A stretch of DNA of 64,000 nucleotides from an uncultured Kordiimonas sp. (GCA_947503625.1 CANNEK010000001.1:310001-374000), one strand, 5' to 3'. Positions 26,259 to 35,985 are shown, numbered from the stretch's first letter. A program made the numbers and translations. The notes: generated from the letters alone by a model not told the origin.

Positions 26259-28631
26259 ATGAATTCGACAAAACTGGCACGCACTATGTTGCTGGCTAGC
26301 GCCAGTGTTGGCAGTCTGCTTATTGGTGGGCAGGTGGCTGCACAGGAGAACACAGAAACGGCATCAGTTGAAGAAATACAGGTTACGGCGCGGCGACGCA
26401 GCGAGAGCCTTCAAGATGTTCCAATTGCTGTATCAGCCCTAACAGGCCTTGAACTGAACAAGCTTGGCGCGACCGATATCACTTTCCTCGCGCAAACCAC
26501 ACCTAACACCACTCTTGAAGTATCACGCGGCACAAACACCACGCTGACCGCCTTTATTCGCGGTGTAGGCCAGCAGGACCCTGTGGCAGGGTTTGAAGCC
26601 GGTGTTGGTATCTATCTGGATGACGTTTACCTTAACCGCCCTCAGGGCGCCGTTATGGACATCTATGATGTCGAGCGGATCGAAGTTCTTCGCGGGCCGC
26701 AAGGTACTCTATACGGCCGCAACACCATCGGTGGCGCGATAAAATATGTAACCAAACGACTTGGTGACGAGCCAACACTGAACGTGCGTCTGCAGGGCGG
26801 AACTTATGGTCAGCGGGATATCATTGCTTCGGCTGAAGTGCCGGTCAATGACAAGATCAGGCTTGGTGGGTCTGTTGCCTACCTGAAGCGCAATGGCTTC
26901 GGTGAAAACATAAACACGGGCGCCGAGCACTATGACAAAGACATCCTTGGTTTGCGCGCCAGCGCAGAGTTCCTGCCGTCCGACAAGCTTTTCATTCGGG
27001 TTTCAGGCGATTATCTGAAAGACGATTCAAATGCAAAATCCGGTCATCGCCTGATACCCGGGCTATTCAGCGGCGCGCCTGTACTGGATGACGTTTTTGA
27101 TACCCGCGCAGGTATCCAAGGCAAAAATGAGGCCGACCAGTATGGCATCAGCGGACTGATCGAATATGAAGTGAATGATAAGGTAACGATCAAAAACATC
27201 CTCGCCTACCGCGAAGATGACAGCTTCCAGCAGATTGATTTTGACAGCCTGCCCTCAGTCGACGTCGACGTGCCAGTGCGTTACAAAAACGATCAATTCA
27301 GTGAAGAGTTCCAAATCCTTTACACCGACGATGCCGTCAGCGGTATATTCGGTTTCTATTACCTGGATGCCAATGCCTTTAACGAATTTGACGTCGTGCT
27401 GGGTACAACTGGTGCCTTGCCTACCGTTGGTTTGCCGGGCCTCAACGCCAACACGCTCGGTGATGTGGGTACGGAAACATGGTCTCTGTTCGGCGACTTC
27501 AGCTTTGACCTTGATGCGGTTTTCGGAACAGACAGCAATCTTGAACTGAATATCGGCGGCCGTTACACGGAAGACGAGCGAACGTCGACCATTCTGCGCC
27601 GAACCTTTATCGGTGGCAACTCCGAGACATTTGGCGGCAACGCCACTTTGATCGCAACAACTTCAGATTTTACCGGCTCTGAAACCTATACAGACTTTTC
27701 GCCGCGGGCGAGCCTGTCATGGCAACCAAACGACGACCAGACACTGTATCTGTCCTATAGCGAAGGCTTCAAAGGCGGCAGCTTCGACCCTCGGGCACAA
27801 AGCACAGCAGCGCCGGACCTGAACAATGATGGCATAACGTCCGAAGATGAGATTTTCGAATTCATCAACTTCGAACCGGAACAGATCACAACCTACGAAG
27901 CCGGTGTAAAATCGAGCTGGGCGGAAGGACGTGTAACAACTAACCTCGCGGTCTTCTACAGCGACTATACGGATGTACAGGTACCGGGATCTATTGGTGT
28001 GGACACCAACGGTGATGGCATCAACGACAGCTTCTCCGGCATCACCACAAACGCCGGTTCCGCTGACTTCTACGGTGTAGAACTTGAAGGTAGTGCGATC
28101 CTTGCTCAGGATGCCGGTGTGCAAGGAGACACTGTTGTGGCTGACTTTGCACTTGGCTGGATTGATGCCGAGTATGATGAGTTTATCACGGCTGTGACAG
28201 ATCCGGTGACTGGCGAGACCACGCTTCAGGATGTTTCAGATCAACGTGTGATCCAGAACACGCCGGAATGGAGCACAAACCTGCGCCTCTCTTATAACCG
28301 CCCGACCGAATTGTTCGGCGAAGCCGGTACACTGACAGTTCTGGGTGCCTGGTCATACAAAAGCCTGACCCACCAATTCGAAGTGGCAAACCAGTTCCTC
28401 GACCAACCTGGATACTCACTATTTGATGCCAGCGTTGTCTGGATCTCGGACGATGGCCGTTACGAATTGGGGCTGCACGGCAAAAACCTGACAGACAAGG
28501 AGTACAAAGTGGCGGGCTACAATTTCGCAAACGCGGACGGCACAGCCTCTACGTTGGGGCTGGAAGGTATTGCTTCAGCCTTCTACGGACCACCTCTAAC
28601 GGTTACCGCAACACTTGGTATTCGCTTCTAA
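26259..28631 (+). CDS. TonB-dependent outer-membrane receptor
   Basis: 790 residues from the ATG at 26259 (GGGGAGAGAG upstream). Signal peptide (TMLLASASVGSLLIGGQVAAQ), TonB box region (VEEIQVTARRRSESLQDVPIAV), plug domain (GVGIYLDDVYLNRPQGAVMDIYDVERIEVLRGPQGTLYGRNTIGGAI, read in pieces) and a C-terminal beta-barrel ending in an aromatic-type terminus (TVTATLGIRF). It imports a large or scarce substrate energised by TonB-ExbBD. Receptors of this plug type are abundant in marine alphaproteobacteria. The substrate may be one that the acyl-CoA synthetase and hydrolase downstream process. Confidence 0.93.
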   Translation: MNSTKLARTMLLASASVGSLLIGGQVAAQENTETASVEEIQVTARRRSESLQDVPIAVSALTGLELNKLGATDITFLAQTTPNTTLEVSRGTNTTLTAFIRGVGQQDPVAGFEAGVGIYLDDVYLNRPQGAVMDIYDVERIEVLRGPQGTLYGRNTIGGAIKYVTKRLGDEPTLNVRLQGGTYGQRDIIASAEVPVNDKIRLGGSVAYLKRNGFGENINTGAEHYDKDILGLRASAEFLPSDKLFIRVSGDYLKDDSNAKSGHRLIPGLFSGAPVLDDVFDTRAGIQGKNEADQYGISGLIEYEVNDKVTIKNILAYREDDSFQQIDFDSLPSVDVDVPVRYKNDQFSEEFQILYTDDAVSGIFGFYYLDANAFNEFDVVLGTTGALPTVGLPGLNANTLGDVGTETWSLFGDFSFDLDAVFGTDSNLELNIGGRYTEDERTSTILRRTFIGGNSETFGGNATLIATTSDFTGSETYTDFSPRASLSWQPNDDQTLYLSYSEGFKGGSFDPRAQSTAAPDLNNDGITSEDEIFEFINFEPEQITTYEAGVKSSWAEGRVTTNLAVFYSDYTDVQVPGSIGVDTNGDGINDSFSGITTNAGSADFYGVELEGSAILAQDAGVQGDTVVADFALGWIDAEYDEFITAVTDPVTGETTLQDVSDQRVIQNTPEWSTNLRLSYNRPTELFGEAGTLTVLGAWSYKSLTHQFEVANQFLDQPGYSLFDASVVWISDDGRYELGLHGKNLTDKEYKVAGYNFANADGTASTLGLEGIASAFYGPPLTVTATLGIRF

Positions 28632-28649
28632 ACCAGTTCGGCGCAGCTT

Positions 28650-28690
28650 GGCCGGAGGGCCCCTTTTCGGGTTCCTTCCCCCCTCCGGCC
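28650..28690 (+). terminator. Strong stem-loop between receptor and ligase genes
   Basis: GGCCGGAGGG and CCCTCCGGCC form a perfect 10-bp stem with a 21-nt loop, 18 bp after the receptor stop. No U-run follows, so it may be a processing or attenuation element that lowers downstream expression rather than a full terminator. Confidence 0.5.
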
Positions 28691-28722
28691 AACAAAGCCA
28701 TAACGGTTCAAAGGATCATCAA

Positions 28723-30264
28723 ATGAGTGCATTTGATACCCACCCTCCACTTTTGCCTGAAATATTGTCATTGCATGGCAAATGGAAAGCAGAAAAACCG
28801 GCCCTGATTTGTGATGGCACATCGCTGTCCTGGCGCGAATTCGATGCCGAAACAAACAAGCTCGCCAATGCCCTTATCAATGCTGGCATAAGCCGCGGCG
28901 CAACAGTCGGGGTTGTTATGTCGAATGGCCTCGACATGGTTGAGGTTCTGGTCGGTATCATGAAATCAGGGGCCTGCAGTGTACCGATAAACCTGTCTGT
29001 CACCGAAGAAGCGCTTGCAGCCATGCTGGCAGATGCTGACGTAAGTGCCGTGTTCGCTACAGATGATCAGCAGGCGCGCCTTGATCGTTTCTCGAAAAAC
29101 CATTCAGGCGTTAAACTGATTGCAGGCCACCAGGGGTATCTGACTTTCAAAAAATCAGGTACACCCGCCTGCCCTACTGTTGATATCCAGCCTGATGACC
29201 TTCTGAATATCATCTACAGTTCCGGCACCACCGGCATGCCCAAAGGTATTGTACATACCCATCAGGGGCGGCGTGACTGGGCTTACGACCTTGCACTGGC
29301 CCTGCGTTACAATGGCTCTGCCCGAACCCTGTTCACCATCGGTCTCTATTCCAATATCAGCTGGGTCGGCATGCTGTGCACGCTTCTTGTCGGTGGCACG
29401 ATGGTGATACAAAAATCATTTGATGCCCTACAGGCACTTGCAGCCCTTGAAAAACACAAAATCAGCAACTTCGCCATGGTTCCTATTCAGTTGCAGCGTT
29501 TGCTGGAAGCACCGGAAAGCGACAGCTATGATCTAAGCTCTGTCAAGGCGATCATGAGCTGTGGTTCGCCGCTCCATGCAGACCTGAAACAAAGACTGTT
29601 TGAACGACTGGGGCCATCGGTCGTTATCGAATTGTTTGGCCTGACAGAAGGTATCATCACCACGCTGGAACCCGAAGAAGCCGAAGGGCGCATGGCGTCT
29701 GTTGGCAAACCACTGATCGGCACAGACATAAAGATCATACACGACGACAACACAGAAGCTTCCCTAGGTCAGTCCGGCGAGATTGTTGGTATTGGCCGCA
29801 TTGTCATGCCGGGATATCTGAACCGGCCGGACGCAACAGCGGAAGCAACCTGGACTGATACAGACGGCAAACACTGGCTTCGCACCGGCGATATAGGCAT
29901 ACTCGATGAAGACGGTTATCTTTATATCGTTGACCGCAAGAAAGACATGATCCTGTCTGGTGGCCAGAACATATACCCGCAAGATATCGAAACTATACTG
30001 TTCACGCACGCAGCGGTTAACGATGTGGCTGTCATTGGCGTGCCCAGTGCGCAGTGGGGTGAAACCCCGCTGGCAATTGTCGTTCCGGAAACAGAAGCAG
30101 CGTCGATAACCGAAGCAGACGTTATGCATTGGGCGAACGGCAAGCTCGGTAAACAGCAACGCATTGCAGGTGTTGTGTTCACGGAAAGCTTGCCTCGCAA
30201 CCCGAATGGGAAAATACTCAAAAGAGATCTCAGGGAAACCTACAAGGATGCAGTTAATGGCTGA
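28723..30264 (+). CDS. Acyl-CoA synthetase (AMP-dependent ligase)
   Basis: 513 residues of the ANL superfamily; it activates a carboxylic acid with ATP and CoA. The start is the ATG at 28723 with AAAGGA. Motif A3 is IYSSGTTGMPKGIVHTH, A5 is ELFGLTEG, A8 is LRTGDIGILDEDGYLYIVDRKKDMI, and the catalytic lysine is in A10 (PRNPNGKILKRDL). The chain length or nature of the acid cannot be set from sequence. Its stop overlaps the hydrolase start by 8 bp. Confidence 0.92.
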   Translation: MSAFDTHPPLLPEILSLHGKWKAEKPALICDGTSLSWREFDAETNKLANALINAGISRGATVGVVMSNGLDMVEVLVGIMKSGACSVPINLSVTEEALAAMLADADVSAVFATDDQQARLDRFSKNHSGVKLIAGHQGYLTFKKSGTPACPTVDIQPDDLLNIIYSSGTTGMPKGIVHTHQGRRDWAYDLALALRYNGSARTLFTIGLYSNISWVGMLCTLLVGGTMVIQKSFDALQALAALEKHKISNFAMVPIQLQRLLEAPESDSYDLSSVKAIMSCGSPLHADLKQRLFERLGPSVVIELFGLTEGIITTLEPEEAEGRMASVGKPLIGTDIKIIHDDNTEASLGQSGEIVGIGRIVMPGYLNRPDATAEATWTDTDGKHWLRTGDIGILDEDGYLYIVDRKKDMILSGGQNIYPQDIETILFTHAAVNDVAVIGVPSAQWGETPLAIVVPETEAASITEADVMHWANGKLGKQQRIAGVVFTESLPRNPNGKILKRDLRETYKDAVNG

Positions 30265-31114
30265 GTATGCGGACGAATATTTCACCAACGAGGACGGCCT
30301 GAAGCAGCACTACCGCGATTATAACAATGCACCCGACGGCGCGCCGACAGTTTTGTGCATGCCCGGCCTCACCCGCAATGCCAAGGACTTTGAGTATATC
30401 GCCAACCATCTGGCCGACCGCTGCAGGCTGATCTGTGTGGAGCAACGCGGACGTGGCCTTTCGGACTGGGACCCGGACCCAAGCCGCTATTCACCCGCCA
30501 CCTATGTCGGTGACATGATGGCACTGTTGAGGCATCTGGGCCTTGCAAACATTGTCGCTATAGGCACCTCGCTTGGCGGCTTGATGACCATGATGATGAG
30601 CGCCATGCATCCGGGCGTACTGAAGGCGGCCGTTATCAATGATATCGGCCCTGAAATTGACCCGAAAGGCATCGAGCGCATCAAATCCTATGTTGGTGTC
30701 GGAACGCCGCCCTCCACATGGAATGAGGCCGTCGAGGCCGTTAAAAAAGCCAACCCCAACATATACCCGGACTTCACGGAAGAAGACTGGCTTCATTTCA
30801 CACGCATGCTGTTTGCAGACGACGGTGGCAAGCCTGTCGCTCAGTATGATCCGGCGATCCGCAAGAATTTTGACGAGAATGATGATCAGGCTGCCCCTGA
30901 CCTGTGGCCGATTTTTAGCCAGATGCATTCAATCCCAATGGTGGTGCTACGCGGCGGTCTTTCCGATATTCTGGCACCTGAAACGCTGGAACGCATGGCC
31001 ACAGAACACCCTGATCTGGTCGCTGTTACCGTCCCGAACGTGGGGCATGTGCCCCTGATGCGGGAAAAAATCGTGCAGGATGCCATTGACGCCCTGATTG
31101 CTCGTTTTCTCTAG
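30257..31114 (+). CDS. Alpha/beta hydrolase
   Basis: 285 residues starting at 30257 (MAEYADEYFTNEDGLKQHY), with AAGGATG 8 nt upstream. Nucleophile GTSLGG, acid probably D in RGGLSDILAPE, base H in VPNVGHVPLM, and the oxyanion region LCMPGLTRNAKDF. No signal peptide. It is coupled to the acyl-CoA synthetase gene; hydrolysis of an ester or thioester to feed the ligase is plausible but unproven. Confidence 0.88.
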   Translation: MAEYADEYFTNEDGLKQHYRDYNNAPDGAPTVLCMPGLTRNAKDFEYIANHLADRCRLICVEQRGRGLSDWDPDPSRYSPATYVGDMMALLRHLGLANIVAIGTSLGGLMTMMMSAMHPGVLKAAVINDIGPEIDPKGIERIKSYVGVGTPPSTWNEAVEAVKKANPNIYPDFTEEDWLHFTRMLFADDGGKPVAQYDPAIRKNFDENDDQAAPDLWPIFSQMHSIPMVVLRGGLSDILAPETLERMATEHPDLVAVTVPNVGHVPLMREKIVQDAIDALIARFL

Positions 31115-31215
31115 AAAAGCCCGCCTATTTTTGCCTGGAACCAGCTTTTTGCTGGACAGCGGATTTTGCCTATGGCAATGCTCCGATACTGTAATATTGT
31201 TTCAGGTGTACGCTC

Positions 31216-32454
31216 ATGAATGTAATTAAATTACAAACCCACAACGACCTGCCGGTGAAGCCAGAAGATGTATATTCTGCCGAAATCGCCATTCAGGACG
31301 CGATTGTACGCACACCGACAAACAAGTCAAAAACCCTGTCTGCCATCACAGGCGCGGACTGTTATCTGAAGTTCGAGATTTTCCAGTTTACCGCGGCTTA
31401 CAAGGAACGCGGCGCGCTCAATCGCTTGCTGTCGCTGCCCAGAGGCACCAAAGGTGTCATCGCGGCTTCCGCCGGAAATCACGCGCAGGGTATAAGCTAT
31501 CATGCCGGCCGGTTGGGTATTCCTGCCACCATCGTAATGCCTGAAGGCACGCCTTTTAACAAAGTGAAGCGCACGGAAGAGCTGGGTGCACGCGTTGTCC
31601 TTACCGGGGCAGATTTTGAAGCCGCGACACAGGCGGCCTATGAAATGGCCAAGGCGGAAGAGCTGACCTACGTCCACCCGTTTGACGATACGCTGGTGAT
31701 GGCAGGTCAAGGCACCGTGGGCCTTGAGATGCTGGAGGACGCGCCAGAACTGGATACGCTCGTTGTGCCCATCGGTGGCGGCGGACTAATCTCCGGCATC
31801 GCAACCATTGCCAAACACATGAAACCCGGTATCCGCATTGTCGGCGTGCAAACCGAAGCATTCCCGGCGATGAAAGAACGCGTTGATGGCACGCTCCTGA
31901 AGGGTGACAACATCTCGATCGCAGAAGGCATTGCAGTCAACAAGCCCGGAGAGCGCACGCAGGCCGTTGTCGAAGCGCTGGTCGACGAAATCGTCACTGT
32001 ATCAGAGCGCCAGATCGAAAAAGCCATTGTCACCATTATGGAAATCGAAAAAGTGATTGTCGAAGGTGCGGGCGCAATCAGCCTTGCCGCTGTTATGCAA
32101 TACCCTGACCTTTTCAAAGGGCACAAAGTGGGCATGGTGCTTTCGGGCGGTAACATCGACAGCCGCATGCTGGCATCTGCCATCATGCGCGGCATGGCGC
32201 GGGACGGCAGGCTGGCACGCTTGCGCATCACCATGATGGACCAGCCCGGCGCGCTTGCCACGGTGACCGATATCGTCGCCAAAATTGGCACAAACATTCT
32301 TGAAATGCGCCACCACAGGGAGTTTGGCGCAATCTCGCTCAAGCAAACAGAGATGGAACTGGTGATCGAGGCCAAGGATCAGGCCCACGCACAAGCGTTG
32401 GTGCATGCGCTGGAAGACGCCGATTTCAAGGTTGATTACGCTCTGACCGTTTGA
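31216..32454 (+). CDS. ilvA: Threonine ammonia-lyase (threonine dehydratase) with ACT domain
   Basis: PLP enzyme converting threonine to 2-oxobutyrate and ammonia. 412 residues, the medium form with one C-terminal ACT domain (RLRITMMDQPGALATVTDIVAKIG). The PLP lysine is in FTAAYKERGALNRLL, with the SAGNHAQG loop and glycine-rich PIGGGGLISGI. The catabolic (tdcB-like) or biosynthetic role cannot be separated by length alone; this short-ACT form is usual in alphaproteobacteria. About 100 bp after the hydrolase and 6 bp from the convergent TetR gene. Confidence 0.93.
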   Translation: MNVIKLQTHNDLPVKPEDVYSAEIAIQDAIVRTPTNKSKTLSAITGADCYLKFEIFQFTAAYKERGALNRLLSLPRGTKGVIAASAGNHAQGISYHAGRLGIPATIVMPEGTPFNKVKRTEELGARVVLTGADFEAATQAAYEMAKAEELTYVHPFDDTLVMAGQGTVGLEMLEDAPELDTLVVPIGGGGLISGIATIAKHMKPGIRIVGVQTEAFPAMKERVDGTLLKGDNISIAEGIAVNKPGERTQAVVEALVDEIVTVSERQIEKAIVTIMEIEKVIVEGAGAISLAAVMQYPDLFKGHKVGMVLSGGNIDSRMLASAIMRGMARDGRLARLRITMMDQPGALATVTDIVAKIGTNILEMRHHREFGAISLKQTEMELVIEAKDQAHAQALVHALEDADFKVDYALTV

Positions 32455-32460
32455 GGCAGT

Positions 32461-33111
32461 TTAACCATCGAAAGCCTGAGCACCATCGCTCTGGCGGTCC
32501 GTCGGCTGGTTGCCTGTGCCCAGCATGCCAAGCGCTGTCGCTTTCGCGGCATTCCGCACATCATCCGCTGTCTCGCGGTCGTCAATCGTGCGGGACAACA
32601 CCATGCCACCAACACAAAGGGCAGACAGCGCCAGTGCTGTTTGCCGCTGTTCAGGCCCGCCCTGCTGCCCGCGGGGCGCAAGGCTGCTTTCAAATAGCCA
32701 TGACATGGCCTGCAGCAACGAGAGATAGGCCGCTTTCACTTCCGGTGTACCGCGCGCCACGTCGGACGGCAGCGCAATCATCGGGCATTGTCCATCCACG
32801 TCATCCAGATGTTCAGGCGACAGATAACTGTCGATCATCGCGCGCACATTGTCATGGCCTTCGTTTTCGGGGTGAACCCCTGCCTCGTCCCGCCACTTTT
32901 TGCCGCGCCCGCTCAGGAAGCTGGCAACCGCTTCGGCGTACAATTCTTCCTTATTGCGAAAATGGTTATAGAACCCGCCACGCGTCAGCCCCACAGCCGC
33001 CATCAACTGGTCAATGGACACAGCGGCAAAGCCTTCCCGGTTGAACATGATGCGTGCCTGCTCAACAATACGTTTACGCACATCTGCCTTGTGTTCGGCG
33101 CTATAGGGCAT
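32461..33111 (-). CDS. TetR/AcrR family transcriptional regulator
   Basis: 216 residues. HTH: RIVEQARIMFNREGFAAVSIDQLMAAVGLTRGGFYNHFRNKEELY (read in pieces). Its C-terminal half resembles the subgroup that regulates detoxification genes. It is divergent from the GST gene at 33232; a 16-bp palindrome between them (33156-33171) is the likely operator. The two genes probably form one repressor-response unit. Confidence 0.92.
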   Translation of the reverse strand: MPYSAEHKADVRKRIVEQARIMFNREGFAAVSIDQLMAAVGLTRGGFYNHFRNKEELYAEAVASFLSGRGKKWRDEAGVHPENEGHDNVRAMIDSYLSPEHLDDVDGQCPMIALPSDVARGTPEVKAAYLSLLQAMSWLFESSLAPRGQQGGPEQRQTALALSALCVGGMVLSRTIDDRETADDVRNAAKATALGMLGTGNQPTDRQSDGAQAFDG

Positions 33112-33155
33112 AGGTCTCTCCTGCTCGTTTCACCCAGCATACGATAAACTTTAAA

Positions 33156-33171
33156 TATGTTCTTGAACATA
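33156..33171. promoter_or_regulatory. Palindromic operator candidate between tetR and GST genes
   Basis: TATGTTC-TT-GAACATA: perfect 7-bp arms around 2 bp, in the 120-bp divergent gap, about 45 bp from the TetR start and 60 bp from the GST start. Position and symmetry fit TetR autoregulation and control of the GST gene. Confidence 0.65.
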
Positions 33172-33231
33172 ATTAGATGCCGACCACACTGCGCCCACAA
33201 ACGAAACACATGACACTATGAGGAATGAACA

Positions 33232-33849
33232 ATGAAACTATACAACGGCATGTCACCAAACGGCGCGCGCGTGGAAATCTTTATGGCGGAAAAGGGAATT
33301 GAAATTCCAACCACGTCGATCGATTTGATGGCCAATGAAGGCCAGACCCCTGAATATCTGAAAGTGAACGCACTTGGTCAGGTTCCGGTCCTGGAGCTGG
33401 ATGATGGTCGACGCTTAAGCGAAAGCATTGCCATCTGCCGCTATCTGGAGCACCTGCACCCGGAACCAAACCTTTTTGGTACCACGCCGGAAGAACAGGC
33501 CTTTATCGAGATGTGGCTTCGCCGTGTCGAGCTGTGGCTGTTTAATGTCGCTGGCGACGTTGGTCTGCACGAGATCGAGTTCTTCAAATACAGGGTCGAC
33601 CAGAATGCAGATTATGCCAAATACTGTCGTCGTATCCTTGTTGAACGGCTGGCATGGCTGGACGGCGAGATGGCCGACGGGCGCACCTATGTTGCGGGCG
33701 ATAAATTCACCATCGCCGACATCGTGGGCATGACCCTGATATTCATCATGGGTTTCACCCAGATCGACATCCCCGCCAACCTCAAGAATGTACTGCGCTG
33801 GCAACAGGCGCTTGTATCGCGTCCCACCTTCCCCAAAATGCCAGGGTAA
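33232..33849 (+). CDS. Glutathione S-transferase family protein
   Basis: 205 residues: N-terminal thioredoxin-fold domain (MKLYNGMSPNGARVEIFMAEKGIEI) with the cis-Pro (ALGQVPVLELDDGR) and glutathione gamma-Glu site (LSESIAICRYLEHLHP), and a C-terminal helical domain with the N-capping FTIADIVGMTLIF motif. The N-terminal catalytic Ser is likely in the SPNG position. It conjugates electrophiles to glutathione, probably induced by them through the divergent TetR protein. A terminator follows. Confidence 0.92.
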   Translation: MKLYNGMSPNGARVEIFMAEKGIEIPTTSIDLMANEGQTPEYLKVNALGQVPVLELDDGRRLSESIAICRYLEHLHPEPNLFGTTPEEQAFIEMWLRRVELWLFNVAGDVGLHEIEFFKYRVDQNADYAKYCRRILVERLAWLDGEMADGRTYVAGDKFTIADIVGMTLIFIMGFTQIDIPANLKNVLRWQQALVSRPTFPKMPG

Positions 33850-33881
33850 AAACGCTACAAGCAAGTTGCAGTAGAAACATG

Positions 33882-33910
33882 GCTCGGCGGGTGATCCCGC
33901 CGGGCTTTTT
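33882..33910 (+). terminator. Rho-independent terminator of the GST gene
   Basis: GCTCGGCGGG and CCCGCCGGGC form a 10-bp stem (one G.T) with loop TGAT, followed by TTTTT at 33906-33910. Confidence 0.9.
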
Positions 33911-33915
33911 CCTGA

Positions 33916-35985
33916 TCACCAGATTTTCACGCGGTCCTCGGGTGCCAGATACATGGCGTCGCCGGGCTGTACATCAAAGGCTTCATAAAACTCGTCCATG
34001 TTGCGGGCCATGCCGTTCACACGAAGATACATCGGGCTGTGCGGTGCGCTCAAAAGGCGCTGCCGCAGGCTTTCTTCGGTCCGCTTGAACCGGCGCCCCT
34101 GTGCACGGCCAAGGAAAAAACGCTGCGGGCCACTGAAACCATCCAGAACCGAGGTTTCGAGACCACCAAGCGAACGCTCCCACGCGTGATACGCGACAAT
34201 CATCCCGGCAAGGTCACCGATGTTTTCGCCCAGCGTCTGACGGCCATTAACATTCAACCCCGGGATGGGCTCATACTGGTCAAACTGCGCGGCAAAACCA
34301 TCACCCAGCAGATTGAATGCCGTGCGGTCTTCCTCGGACCACCAGGCCTGCAGAACACCGTCCCCGTCATATTTGCTGCCCTGATCATCAAAACCGTGGC
34401 CGATTTCATGGCCGATGATACTGCCAAGCGCACCGTAATTCAGGGCCGGGTCCGCGTTAGGGTCAAACAGAGGTGACTGTATGTAGCCCGCCGGAATGAA
34501 GGCTTCGTTTCGGGTCGGGCTATAGAAGGCGTTCACGGTTTGCGGTCCGCGGAACCATTCATCCTTGTCGACCGGCTGACCAAGGCGGGAAACCTCAAGC
34601 GCCCTGTTGAACCGGCGCAAGGCCACCACATTGCCGAACAAACCATCCGGATTGATTACAGCAGCGCTATAATCCCGCCATTTTTCCGGATAGGCGATTT
34701 TGGCGTTGATTTTAGCGAGCTTGGCGCGCGCAACCGCTTTGGTATCGGCGGTCATCCATGTCAGGCCATCAATGCGTTCACCAAGTTCGGCCCGAATATT
34801 TTCAAACATTTCCCGGACCAGAATTTTTGATTGTTCGGGGAAAAACCGCTCGATGTAAATCTCGCCAACCGCCTGATCCAGCTCACCATTTACGAAATTG
34901 ATCGCCCTGTCTTCCCGGCTTCGCTGTTGTTGCTGGCCGCGCAAAACAGTGCCAAAAAAGCCAAAGCGTTCCTCTGCAATATCATCCGAAAGATAGGGGG
35001 CATGACGGGCGACCGTGTGGAAGGTCAGATAGTCTTTCCAGACCGCGACAGGTGTATCGGCAAACAAGGTGGCCATGCCGGGGAAAGCTTCCTTTTCCCG
35101 AACCACAATTTTATCAGGCGCACCAACACCAAATGCGTCAACCGCAGCGCCCCAAGGGAACCCGGGTGCGAACGCGGTAAGTTCGTCAAGGCTCATGGCG
35201 TTATAGGTGCGGTCCGCGTTGCGTCGCTCTGCCCTGCTCCAGTGATGGGAAGCGATGGCCTTTTCAAGCGCAAACACGGCTTCAGCCGCAGCGCGAGCAT
35301 CTTCCCTGCCCAGCCGGGCAAACACAGCTTCCATATAGTCAGTGTAGGCGGCCCGAAGCGCGGTCAAACGCTCGCTGTCGCGCTCATAGTAACTTTTGTC
35401 CGGCAGTGCTGTGCCTGCGTGCATGGCGTAAACGGCGTAATCGGTTGGTTGCTTGCTGTCGATGTTCACAAACAGGCCAAAAAGGGCGCGCGCACCAATC
35501 TCGTCTGACATCATCGCCACAGCAACCGCATCATGACTGTCAAGCCCACCAATCTGGTCAAGGAGCAGTTGAAGCGGGCTGATACCGGCAGCATTAATCG
35601 CGTCAACATCCATATAGGATGCATAAAGGTCGCGAATTTTCTGCTCTTTGCTGCCTTCTGAAACCTCTCCGTTTTGCAGGTCAGCGATAATGGATTTTAT
35701 GCGTTCATCGTTGCGGTCGCGCATGATTTGCGAAAAACCGACGCCGCTGCGATCACCGGGGATTTCGGTCGCCGCCAGCCAGCCGCCGTTGGCAAACTGA
35801 TATAGGTCGTCCTGTGGCCGTGTATTACGGTCAAGGGCATCAAGCGGATAGCCCCAAGGCTCTATCACTGGATTTGCGGCCCCCATCACTTCCGCGTCCT
35901 GTCGGTTTTCATTCTCTGCGCTGCAAGCCGCCAGCATCGCGGCCGCACTCGCACCCAACATCCATTTCGCTATAGTGATTTTCAT
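33916..35985 (-). CDS. M13 family metallopeptidase, lipoprotein (neprilysin-like)
   Basis: 689 residues from the ATG at 35985 (AAGGGG upstream). A lipobox (AAAMLAAC) predicts a lipoprotein, outer-membrane or periplasm-facing. Zinc motif HEIGH (GSIIGHEIGHGFDDQGS) with the third ligand Glu in ENIGDLAGM. The substrate-binding NAFYSPTRNEAFIPAGYIQSPLF region is present, and the protein ends in VKIW. Neprilysin-type peptidases cut oligopeptides; here it probably works with the DPP-IV-like peptidase in peptide use. No cross-talk genes adjoin it. Confidence 0.93.
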   Translation of the reverse strand: MKITIAKWMLGASAAAMLAACSAENENRQDAEVMGAANPVIEPWGYPLDALDRNTRPQDDLYQFANGGWLAATEIPGDRSGVGFSQIMRDRNDERIKSIIADLQNGEVSEGSKEQKIRDLYASYMDVDAINAAGISPLQLLLDQIGGLDSHDAVAVAMMSDEIGARALFGLFVNIDSKQPTDYAVYAMHAGTALPDKSYYERDSERLTALRAAYTDYMEAVFARLGREDARAAAEAVFALEKAIASHHWSRAERRNADRTYNAMSLDELTAFAPGFPWGAAVDAFGVGAPDKIVVREKEAFPGMATLFADTPVAVWKDYLTFHTVARHAPYLSDDIAEERFGFFGTVLRGQQQQRSREDRAINFVNGELDQAVGEIYIERFFPEQSKILVREMFENIRAELGERIDGLTWMTADTKAVARAKLAKINAKIAYPEKWRDYSAAVINPDGLFGNVVALRRFNRALEVSRLGQPVDKDEWFRGPQTVNAFYSPTRNEAFIPAGYIQSPLFDPNADPALNYGALGSIIGHEIGHGFDDQGSKYDGDGVLQAWWSEEDRTAFNLLGDGFAAQFDQYEPIPGLNVNGRQTLGENIGDLAGMIVAYHAWERSLGGLETSVLDGFSGPQRFFLGRAQGRRFKRTEESLRQRLLSAPHSPMYLRVNGMARNMDEFYEAFDVQPGDAMYLAPEDRVKIW

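Noticed and set aside
31141-31155. Hairpin CCAGC-TTTTT-GCTGG before the threonine dehydratase gene
   Set aside because: Only a 5-bp stem and no following U-run; too weak to call.
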